The position numbers were made by a program, and so were the translations under genes. The notes below the pieces were generated by a model. That model did no database searches. It was given only the letters and a program-made list of their open reading frames with translations, and was not told where the DNA came from. Of a stretch of DNA of 64,000 bases, positions 43,320 through 52,930 are shown piece after piece (position 1 is the first letter of the stretch; every line of letters begins with the position of its first letter). This stretch comes from Helicoverpa zea (Eukaryota > Arthropoda > Insecta > Lepidoptera > Noctuidae), in NCBI RefSeq assembly GCF_022581195.2, contig NC_061474.1, positions 7,564,001-7,628,000 of the forward strand, read 5' to 3'.

Positions 43320-44640
43320 ACTCGTGTTCCGAAAGGACTACTTCCAGCACCAGGATAAAAAGTAGCCTAAGCCTCCTTTCACAGACCGTACCAAACATTT
43401 AAATCAGTTCAGTAATTTTGGTGTTAACGTCCGGCAGACAAAGTTACAGATAATATGATGAATCGTTAACACTAGACACACAGGACAGACAACAGGCAAA
43501 TGAAATACAAACCGCCCTTATTGCGTTCAGTAAACCACCCACTTCAAGACTTCCTTTGATATCAAGACTATCCTTAATTAACGACGTTTTATCTCTTTGA
43601 GAAATAAACTCTTTGAGATACAAACTCTGAGAAATAAACTATTAGAGAAATACATTATTTGAGAAATAAACTCTTAGATATATAAAATCTCTGGGAAATA
43701 AACTCTATGAGAAGTAAACTCTTTGAGAAATAAACTCTTTAAGAAATAAACTCTTTGAAATATAAACCCTTTGAGAAATAAACTCTTTGAGGAATAAACT
43801 CTTTGCGAAATAAACTTCCAGCACCCGGATACAAAGTAGCCTATGTCCTTGCTCAGATCGCACGTTTTAGTAGTTTTAGCGTCCAAGCGTGTCAAGCAGA
43901 TAGAGTTACAGATGATGTGTTCCTTCATACTAAAATACCTCATTGATCTCACATTAGAAAAACAACTGCCATAATAACATATAGAACTGTTAACACTAGA
44001 CACACTGAAAGCCAAATGAAATACAAACCGCCTACTTTAAACGCAATAAGACGCCCACTTGCGTTCAGTAACCCACCCACTTCAAGACTTCCTTTGATAT
44101 CAAGACTATCCTTAATTAAGAACGCCTTATCTGTTTGAAAAGTAAAATCTTTGAGAAATAAACTCTATGAAAAATAAACTCTGTGAGAAATAAATTCTTT
44201 TAGAAATAAACTCTTTGAGAAATAAACTCTTTGAGAAATAAACTCTTTGAGAAATAAACTCTTTGAGGAATAAACTCTTTGAGAAATAAACTTCCCTCAC
44301 CCGGATACAAAATAGCCTAATTCCTTTCTCAGACCATACTTACCAAACATTTAAATCAGTTCAGTAGTTTTGGAGCTAACGTCAGGCAGACAAAGATACA
44401 GATGATGTTTTCTGCAGTCTTAAATACTTCATTAAGAAGAAAACAGCTGGCATAACATATAGAACTGTTAACACTAGACATACTGAAAGCCAAATGAAAT
44501 ACAAACCGCCTACTTTAAACGCAATAAGACGCCCACTTGCGTTCAGTAACCCACCCACTTCAAGACTTCCTTTGATATCAAGACTATCCTTAATTAAGAA
44601 CGCCTTATCTGTTTGAGAAATAAACTCGAGTACATTTGGC
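43320..44640. repeat. Higher-order tandem repeat (~500 bp) with a 16-bp minisatellite
   Basis: Units begin gttaacactagacac at 43466, 43988 and 44467 (spacing 522 and 479). Each holds caaatgaaatacaaaccgcc, cttcaagacttcctttgata, tcaagactatccttaatta, then an array of ctctttgagaaataaa (16 bp). Arrays: 43592-43816 (about 14 copies), 44130-44291 (about 10) and 44610-44632 (one). Between arrays are worn pieces of the lepidopteran repeat ggatacaaagtagcctaa. The minus-strand 113-codon frame at 43674-44015 is a product of the repeat. Confidence 0.8.
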
Positions 44641-46975
44641 TTGGATTAATATTTATTTATCTCCTAGTTTTTGTTGGTTTTGGAAATGTTAATGCTTATT
44701 TGGGAACGTGTTTAAGCAGTAATCGTTTTGGCGATTGAGTGTCACAGTTGGGTAAAGAGTGTTTGCTTTTAACCCAATTTTAGTTGCGTCTTAATTAAAG
44801 TCTTGAACAGTGATAGTAAAAGTATTATTTTAGACGTTTTACCATAGGGAACTACTTCATGCTCCCGGATAAGAATAAGCCTGTAGCCTTCCTCGATAAA
44901 CACTAAACAGCCTTTTAAACACAGAATTTTCAAATCCTTTAGTTCCTGAGATTAGCTCGTTTAAGCAAAGAAACAGATTATTCAGCTTCATAATGTCAGT
45001 AAAGATGATGAATTTTATAATTATAAGTAAGTACCCAATTTTATTTCATCAATACAAACACTTTTACCAAAAACTACCATTATGAACAAAAGCACTTCTG
45101 CATCAAAACCAGCTTTCCATTAAAAGCAATCCGAAATCCAGACAAAACATTTGCTTTAAAACCACAAAATTTTTGAGTCGAAAACATGTGAAAATTCGAA
45201 GTACGTTAGCTCCAAGCTTTATTTCTGAACAACAATTTTTCGACCCATCAAACCTAGCAAACAATGGGCTTAAAACCAACTTATACAATGCTATTTTTAT
45301 ACACCCTATACTTATAAATATAAGGTTTGATTTTGCGTGTTTTTTTTAGTGTATAAGTTGGTAAGTTGAATACAGGTGATCAATGTTTGTAAAGCCATTG
45401 ACGGTGGCTCGAACGCTCAATATCGGGGCTTTAAGTGAGAGGTACGTGATTTTCTTTACTTTTAGATTTAATTATTTACACTTTTACAGATATTAATTTA
45501 CAGAGAAAACTTATTTTCATGTAGAATACTAGAAATGTGAAAATTTTCATTATATCTTCACTTTTTCCGACCAAGACTTAAACCAACAAGCGTCATTTTT
45601 AACGAACATCAAAACGAGGAGGTTACCCGTGTGTATTTATGTTTGTGCGCAATTATCTCACGTTTGGCTACATCGATTTTGATGTGATTTTTAGCGAAGT
45701 ATTTGTCAGTCTTAGGATAATGTTTTAGGTAAGATTTTATTTTTCTAAAAAGGTGTCTATGATGGCTGATAGTTTTTGTGGATTCCGATTAAACGTTGTT
45801 TAGTTCTTCATAATCATAAAACAGTTTTGAAACGTCAGCCATTTTACATGTTTCAACGTTTCTATCTAGCAATTTTTCCATAAAAATGCTGTGAAACGCT
45901 AGAAAGAGGAAAGAAAATTAAGTTATACTTAAATTAAATCTAACAAGAGGAGCTAGTCCCTAAAAATGCAGTCCGTGCACTTTATGATTCTAACTGGGAA
46001 TAACTTGTTTGTTTAACTTCTTAAAGCAAGAAGGCTTCTGATTATTTGTCTAAGTAAATGAGGCTACATTTATATAACGGTATTAGACTGTTCCCCGTGA
46101 TTCAACCTCATACCGAAGGTACTATTTCCAAGACACCGATAAAAACTTAATTGACTTTCTCACAGTTACACCTGCAACCCGGAGGTAATTCTTGGCGCAC
46201 CCGAAAAAAAAAGTATCCTGTATCTTTTCTCAGACTCTAGACTATCATACCAACCTGGTGTAAAGATTTTGTCCAGACAAACAGATGGACAAGGATACTT
46301 TCGCATTTATAATATCAACACAGATAGTTGCAGAAAAGGCACAAAATATAATTTCCTCAGATTGCAACGTCATCGTTCCCATTTCTTTGTACACCGAACT
46401 ATCTTCTTTCTCCAAATGAACGGGAAAAGCCTATTGTACCATTTTAAGATGGATTTGTGAGCAGTTTTGCTGGCCGGCTTGTGGAATCGAAAAGGCATAT
46501 CTGCCTTTTTGGACGAAGATTGCTTTGGTTCCTTTTGAAAATACTGTATGATTTTGTTATGAATAATGTACGAGTAGGTAGCTTATTGTACACCTAGTGT
46601 GAATTGCTAGAGACTGTGGATTAGATTCTTATTGAAGATTTTTCTTGAATTAAATTTAGAATTTTTGTTGGCAATTGTTTCATGCTTGATTGAAAATGAA
46701 AAAAACAAGCCATTTACTTCCTGGCATACCTCAAAGAATATAAAACACTAAATTCCGGTTTGTGGCTTTATTCCTACCCCTGAGGAACTACGTCCCGCAG
46801 CTCGATAAACAGTTAACAACACAGTATATCTTTGTGCTTTACACCTCAATTGGTTCTCAACCGTAACTAAGAAACAGTAAATGTATATTATTGTTGCCAT
46901 TCTAAAGCCAGCCTTTCTCACAGTCAAAGCAGATAAAACCAATACTTCCCAAGTCATTAAAGTACAAAACATATC
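44641..46975. other. Spacer with worn dispersed repeats
   Basis: No gene supported. Pieces of the lepidopteran repeat containing 'cccggataa' occur at about 44850-45000 and 46100-46320. Confidence 0.35.
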
Positions 46976-47351
46976 GGGTGTGTCGTTCATAATCACATTA
47001 AATTAAATGAAATTAGCGCAAAGGAAAAAGAAAAATACGTAAAAATAAAAAAATGCATTTTTCAAACAAAGTAAATAGAATAAAAATGTGTGAAAATTAG
47101 AACACCATATAAAAGTCAGTCATTACAAACAATTGAAACTCTCCCTTGAAAACTGACAGCTGTCAACTGATCAAAACATTCGATACTCCTAACTTTATCT
47201 CTGCTTTACACATGATGTTGTAAATTATAAAAACGAAAAATGACTCCTGTGGCTAAACCTCTGAATGGATTAGCTTATTTTTTTACAATTCGCCATAGAA
47301 TATCATAAAGTATATGTGATTAGATTTAATGTGATTGTGAACGACACACCC
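46976..47351 (-). mobile_element. MITE family 'gggtgtgtcgttcacaatc', copy 1
   Basis: The ends gggtgtgtcgttcataatca and (inverse) gggtgtgtcgttcacaatca are inverted. The interior matches the copy at 59651-60053 in the opposite orientation (ctgacagctgtcaactgatc; aattcgccatagaatatcat). TA dinucleotides flank the ends. Length about 376 bp, non-coding. Confidence 0.65.
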
Positions 47352-49004
47352 TGTATACTTATAGTACCTACCAACATTCACTACAGTCCATATTTCTGTA
47401 TGTAAGACCTTAGTGTTGTGTCCACGGAAGCGAGACACAGGAAATGAGCGCCCCAAGCGCCCAGACATACGCTAAGTCTAGGAAAGTAGAGTCACCATGA
47501 ATGTTTTGTAAAAAATCTTTGGTGGGATTTTTTGCTAAGGATCTTAGTTATGAACTAGATTCTGTACGTGGTTTGGCTAAGGCCCATGGGAGCTCATTCG
47601 CGCACACATAAAAAAGAGAATAATTTTTCGAATAAGAACAGAGATTAGGGCGTGCTTTATATGAAATCTTATGACACTTCGCAAGAAGCCCAGAAATGAC
47701 AGATGCAATCTTGTGACACCGCGTATACTTCCTTCGAATTTGTCGGATCGCCCAAATTTGTATGACAGACGGATTCGGATGACGTCATTAGATTCGACGC
47801 AACCCACAATTGTAAGGGAAATATTTTCAGCTCCGATAGATGAGCCTTCACCGTTATAATACGTTCACAAAATCGAACTATAAATACTAAAACATTTGAC
47901 AACACTTTTTAAAACATTTAAAAAAAAAAAATTGTGTTCTTTTGTACCCCAAAAGGCTCTAAAACTGCTGAACCAATTTGAAAAATTCTATCATGTTAGT
48001 TAATAGTAGTAGTAGTGTTAGTAAGCTAAGCTATACTTTCCCCGACTAACATAGGCTATATTTTGAAAGAAATATCCCCGGGACGCGGGTAAAACCGCGG
48101 TAAAACATCTAGTTACTAAATATTATGTCAGCAATTTGCTACGACTGCGTAGCAAGCGTAGTCATGCGTAGCAATTTCGTAGCAGTGCGTAGCTAATGCG
48201 TAGTCATTAACTTGGTGACTGATCATGTGTGTCGTGGCAATATAATTTAATAATTAGCTAAGCAAATTCGCTAAGTTGCTAAATTAAGCTGGTATATATT
48301 TTTCGACGATGTTTTTATTGAATACTGGGGCAACTTTTTCATGTGCCTGGATAAAAAAGGCCTGCTACTTGGGGATAGTGACGCTTTCCAATAGTGAAAG
48401 AATTTTTCAATTCTGTTCAATTGTTTCTTACATTATCAAAAAAAAATCCTCTTGTTCTACAGACAGTATAGACCAGCTGTTTCTCATGGTTTCACCTGCG
48501 CCTTAACCCATTTAAAACTAATTTGGATTAGAGCAGAAAACCACAAAAAAATATCAACAAAAACAATAAAAATTAGGAAAGTTCTTATTACTTCCCGATC
48601 ATATGCACCCTAACACAACAGTAATAATATCCTCCCCGGCTTACATTTGATTTATTATTGTTTTTGCGATAAACACCGGTAGGTACCTGATCAGGAAGAT
48701 TTCCTAAGAAATATGGCAATAACATCGGATTACGATCAGTTTGCGGATCTCATGATATTGAATACGAAAGAGATTACCAGTGTTTTTAGGGGATAAAAAT
48801 GTATTTAATATTATTTTATGTGGTTAATATAGTGTGGCTTTACTATTGCATTGTAATTTGTAATGTCTTGCAGTAAAAAGATACTTTCTTAGGAGTTTGA
48901 AAAAGGGCATTTCTCATACGGTCTTAAGGCTATTAAATGGAGACTCTCCCGGTGTGCGGCCCTGTGATACACAAAACTGATCAACAATGACAAATTGTGT
49001 GCTA
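47352..49004. other. Spacer with a short gcgtag-rich tandem tract
   Basis: No gene supported. Overlapping frames at 47577-47905 have no motif I recognise. At about 48130-48205, imperfect repeats of gcgtagcaa/gcgtagc occur. Confidence 0.4.
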
Positions 49005-49100
49005 AAGGTAGAATTCCGTGGATCGCGGCTGTCGCCTCGGACAATAGTCAACCTATGAAAATGTATGGCACCGCTGCCGAGGTCCGCGACAGTCGCGCGT
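49005..49100 (+). repeat. GC-rich dispersed repeat, copy 1
   Basis: Reads aaggtagaattccgtggatc, gcggctgtcgcctcgg, acaatagtcaacctatgaaa, atgtatggcaccgctgccga and ggtccgcgacagtcgcgcg. It is an inverted relative of 50225-50392. Confidence 0.6.
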
Positions 49101-49479
49101 GATAGATTATTCATATAACTTCAGTTTATTTAACATAATAACTCACGTCCGTTTCTTTAATTGGACACAAATAAGAACATCACTATAATAATCACAACTT
49201 TCTTTACACATGATACACAATAGTCAACAGTTTTTCAGTAAAATCTTATCAGTACTATCGCAAAATGTTGTTATTTTATTCTTGTTTTGTGTGATATTAC
49301 TTTTAACCTTTATTTACAAAAATAACGTGACTTGCTTACTAACTATGCCATTGTAAGACCAACTATGCAATAGAACTAATTAATTTAAAATATATTTATC
49401 CTATTTTAATACAATTGAATCTTAGATTTATTATAAATACAAATATTAACGAATTTAAAAGGTTATCGTACGATGTGAC

Positions 49480-49700
49480 TTCACTTGTTTACCACAGTCT
49501 ATAAAAGCTGACGCTCCGCCGTTCTCGGCACATTCGATCCCGAGCCGTCGCACCGAGCGGACCTAAGTTAAGTATATTTTTTTAACTTATTGTATTGTGA
49601 TTATGTTACCTATGATTATTGTTTTGGAATTATATGTTGGAAATTATTTTTGATATTTTAATATATGTGTATACTTCAGTTTTTAATAAACATTGTTACT
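49480..49700 (+). promoter_or_regulatory. Possible promoter or solo-LTR-like segment
   Basis: ctataaaagctgacgctccg at 49499-49518 holds a TATA-like box, followed by a GC-rich stretch (gttctcggcacattcgatcc, gagccgtcgcaccgagcgga). An AT-rich leader ends in ttttaataaacattgttac (poly(A) signal at about 49685). TATA, GC-rich leader and aataaa in this order are seen in insect LTRs, but I could not define TG..CA ends or a second LTR. Confidence 0.25.
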
Positions 49701-49869
49701 AAAATAATTCTGTGATATTTATGAAGTAAACCTAAAAATCCTAAATGTGTAATTTTCTTTACAAATGAATAACTCAATTAATTAGATTTAATTACCCCAA
49801 TATTTTAAATAAATTCTTTATTCCTTAGTATGTCTATTATTTTTAAATCTTCATATTATATTTATCTAT

Positions 49870-49902
49870 TACGCGCGGCCGATGAATTTCGTAAGCCGCG
49901 CG
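49870..49902 (-). repeat. GC-rich repeat, short piece
   Basis: acgcgcggccgatgaatttc, then gtaagccgcgcgc, is the inverse of gagcggctcacgaaattcgt at 50238 in the longer copy. It directly abuts a perfect hairpin. Confidence 0.5.
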
Positions 49903-49963
49903 CAGACGAACAAAATCTACTAATTTCAAGATTGTCTTGAAATTAGTAGATTTTGTTCGTCCG
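49903..49963. repeat. 28-bp near-perfect hairpin
   Basis: Arms 49903-49930 (gacgaacaaaatctactaat, then ttcaag) and 49936-49963 pair at 27 of 28 positions around the 5-base loop attgt. The surrounding DNA is not inverted beyond this. Confidence 0.75.
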
Positions 49964-50224
49964 TTGCTTCTAGTCGAAGTGCTAATTGATATCCTTGAAG
50001 AAGAGGAGGATGACGTGCTGCTGTGGCTGTATTATGAAAATAGATTACCAATCGACCCTATCTTTAAAAAGTAGAAATGAAGAAGGATACTACCAAATAC
50101 TGATTCAAAAGCATTTGTTTTGTAATGAAAACAAAAGGAAGTTTTGCCGACTAAATAAAAAACAATTCAATTCTGGTTTTACTAAAATTCTATAGATGTT
50201 ATTAAGCGCTAGACCATGTTGAGA

Positions 50225-50392
50225 TGCGTACGGCCGCGAGCGGCTCACGAAATTCGTCGGCCGCGCGCGACTGTCGGGGACCTCGGCAGCGGTGCCATAC
50301 ATTTTCATACGTTGACTATTGTCGCGCGCGGCCGACGACTGTCGTAGGCCGCGCGTGGCTGCGACAGCCGCGATCCAGGGAATTCTACCTTA
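50225..50392 (-). repeat. GC-rich dispersed repeat, copy 2
   Basis: Reverse complement carries aaggtagaattccctggatc, gcggctgtcgcagccacgcg, acaatagtcaacgtatgaaa and the shared atgtatggcaccgctgccga. Extra gcggccg-type palindromic blocks make it longer than copy 1. Confidence 0.6.
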
Positions 50393-50570
50393 AACGCTAT
50401 GCAGTAGCCTTTGACCAGCGGGTACACATTTTACATTTGCAAACAAGTGTGCGCGAACAATTTTGGTGCAATATCGCCATTTATTTACAGGCTTATAAAA
50501 TAAAAATTAGATGATATTCATACATTCATACAAACTCGTGTAACTATGTACATATATAAAAAAGCCCATT

Positions 50571-50612
50571 CACATCGATGTCCGGAGGGATAGCGCCCAA
50601 AAGGCTTGCATA
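50571..50612 (-). mobile_element. 3' scrap of the RLE-type LINE
   Basis: The reverse complement reads atgcaagccttttgggcgct, then atccctccggacatcgatg, similar to the ORF end of the intact copy at 24781-24828. Confidence 0.45.
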
Positions 50613-51029
50613 ACCAAGACGTTACATTAATTATTATGACAACAACATATTCTACGAATATTGTCTTATTCAAGCACATGTATTTTCTGTTGAAAACCTG
50701 TCTACTTCCTTATGAAAATTGGTGAGCTATTGTCTTTCCTAGAAGCCTGTCAAACAAATCGATTTCTATGAATTTTGTAAGCCCCTCGGTTCAAGGGTAA
50801 TATTGATTGAGACGGAATAAGATATCTCTATACATAATTCTATTTGTGGTCAATTTAAATGATTGGGGTACTTTGTGTTTGGGGAAGCGCTTTGTTAGAA
50901 CTGAATGGTTAGTAATTAATTTAGTTAAAATACTCATCAAATAAACAAGTAAATAAAACCAAGTAATTTTTGAATTTAATTTTCTAGATTTCTAGAGACA
51001 AAGAAGTAGATTAAAATAACATCATCTGC
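50613..51029. other. Spacer, nothing recognised
   Basis: No gene or repeat supported. Confidence 0.35.
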
Positions 51030-51085
51030 CTAGCCTTTTCTTACGTACAATATAGTTGGTTTCCAGTCTAACCAGATGCAGGCAG
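51030..51085 (-). mobile_element. SINE family 1, 3' fragment
   Basis: The plus strand has gcctagccttttcttacgta, tagttggtttccagtctaac and cagatgcag. It ends just before the viral helicase fragment. Confidence 0.45.
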
Positions 51086-51107
51086 ATGCAGATGCAGACA
51101 GGGATAA

Positions 51108-51671
51108 CCTTTTCCCTTAAATTATACCCGTCCATATCTGGTGGCTGGCATCACACAGGAGCTGCTCTGCACCCACCGTAACCCGATGGATGTGGCCTTC
51201 GCACTCAGCGAGATATACTCAGGTATATACTCCTCCAAAACGTCGCTGTCTCATGTTCATTCCCTGAGCTTGAAGGGTTTTTCGGGAGCGCAAATACCGA
51301 CCACCGAAGAGAAATCCTCTCTTATTAGCCAGGGATACGGGTCCGGTGAAGGGTCGCGTACCTTAACCATTCACGAGGCTCAGGGACTGACATACGACAG
51401 CGTCGTCATCATAAACACAAAATCCAGGAGGCTCCAAATTCATGACAGCGTCTCCCACGCGGTAGTGGCAGTGTCGAGACATACGGCTAGCTGCGTCTAC
51501 TACACAGATGACGCCGACGATGCCACCGGCCGCTTCATTAAGCGAGCGATGGACGCGTCAATAAAAACGGTCGTCGAACACAACCTCAAGACGGCCATGC
51601 AACATCGAGACTCCACTTTCATGTTAGCCCTAATAGCACTCGCAAAGTCCCTAGTCGCTAGCGGGAAATGA
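51108..51671 (+). pseudogene. Endogenous viral element: alphavirus-like RNA helicase, C-terminal part
   Basis: The frame is open for 187 codons from 51108 to TGA at 51669, with no ATG near its start. It carries THRNPMDVAFAL (near motif IV), then TIHEAQGLTYDSVVI, the motif V pattern, and VAVSRHTAS, the motif VI pattern, of superfamily 1 helicases of positive-strand RNA viruses of the alphavirus-like group (for example virga/nege-type viruses of insects). In the virus this domain unwinds RNA within the replicase. The N-terminal helicase half (Walker A and B) and the neighbouring methyltransferase and polymerase are absent, so it is a fossil fragment. The fragment is GC-richer than its flanks and has no internal stop, suggesting either recent capture or selection. 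AATAAA lies at 51754-51759. The left flank is a SINE scrap, the right an RTE copy. Confidence 0.65.
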
Positions 51672-51779
51672 GACCAATCCCCAATCCGTTCCTGTCCCAT
51701 AATCTTGTCAAACTAAGTTGCCAAGTTCATGTGTATAGTGTTAAGTATAGTGTAATAAAAAATTCTGTATATATATATC

Positions 51780-52133
51780 ATCATCAGCCTATCGCAGTCC
51801 ACTGCTGGACATAGGCCTCTCCAAGTGCACGCCACTGAGATCGATTTTTGGCTTCTCGCATCCAGCTCCTGCCAGCCGCCTTGCGCAAGTCATCACTCCA
51901 CCGTGCCTGAGGACGTCCTACACTACGTTTGCCGAGGCGTGGTCTCCACTCCAGAACTCGTTTACCCCAACGGTTATCGGTTCTTCGGCTAATATGGCCA
52001 GCCCACTGCCACTTCAGCTTGCTGATTCGGTGGGCTATGTCGATGACCTTGGTTCTCTGACGGATTACCTTATTTCTGATGCGATCCCTCAGAGAAATGC
52101 CGAGCATAGCCCTTTCCATAGCCCTTTCCATAG
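51780..52133 (-). pseudogene. RTE family A, 5'-truncated copy
   Basis: The minus strand encodes ERAMLGISLRDRIRNKVIRQ through EAYVQQWTAIG to stop and ends in gatgatga. The 5' end shows a 12-bp tandem duplication (ccctttccatag twice, 52110-52133). tatatata tracts on both sides (51769-51779; 52134-52148) are consistent with, but do not prove, a target duplication. Confidence 0.85.
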
Positions 52134-52309
52134 TATATATATATATATTATAAATATTTAAAATAAATTCATAAATACGCGGTGGACTCACATAGTCTTA
52201 AGACTAGAAGTAGACATAAGTTTGTGAGGCCAAGACGACGAAAATTATAAATAAGTAAAAAAAAATGTAATTAAAAGCGCGGACCCCCAAGTCTGCGGTA
52301 AGGTTTAAT

Positions 52310-52930
52310 TAATAAAAAAAAAAAAAAACAAAAAGGAGGAGATTCTCAATTCGTCGGGATCTACTCGAAGACGCTTGGACCGATTTGCAAAATTCTTTTT
52401 TTGTTTGATAGGGTATACCTTCCAGGTGGTCCCATAATCACCAGGTCAGGATCTGATGATGGAAACCCTGAGAAATCGAGGGCAATTTTCGAAAATTGTA
52501 GGCATGTATAGGTTAAAAACTTGACGATGACACTATGCAACAGTGAAGGTTTGGAGCTGACATGATGATGGAGACGAGAGAAGGTCGAGGTAACTCAACA
52601 ACTGAACATGTAAACTACCTCGTGTTTGGGCTTATATTATTCGTATTGATGAGAACTTTCCATTGCGGATAGTGACAACTACGCTTGTCACTGAAAAGCC
52701 AAAAATAAAAAAAAACTTTTTACAAAAAATAAAACGGACTCCCAAAAACACTGAAAAACAAAAAAAAACTATTCTTAGGTTCATCGGCCTAGAAGTCGGT
52801 GGCGTATTCACTCAGGTACATCTATTAGACACTGACTTCTAGGCCGATGCACCTAAGAATAGTTTTTTTTTTGCTTTTCAGTTTTTTTGGGAGTCGGTTT
52901 TATTTTTTTGTAAAAAGTTTTTTATACATG
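52310..52930 (+). mobile_element. Foldback repeat, copy 3 (one tandem unit)
   Basis: From aaaaaggaggagattctcaa through ggttaaaaacttgac to one 122-bp unit (near 52543). A long terminal hairpin follows: arms at about 52716-52800 and 52838-52922, with ggcctagaagtcggtgg and its inverse, and aactattcttagg in both. The outermost left bases seen in copy 1 are replaced by an A run. Confidence 0.7.

Noticed and set aside
43592..44632. CRISPR array
   Set aside because: The 16-bp units abut each other without unique spacers and the DNA is eukaryotic; it is a minisatellite.
47577..47905. Overlapping 60-78-codon frames on both strands
   Set aside because: No motif, no codon signature, and three competing frames in the same bases.
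49903..49963. microRNA precursor
   Set aside because: The stem is too short and too perfect, with a 5-base loop; a transposon-linked foldback is more likely.
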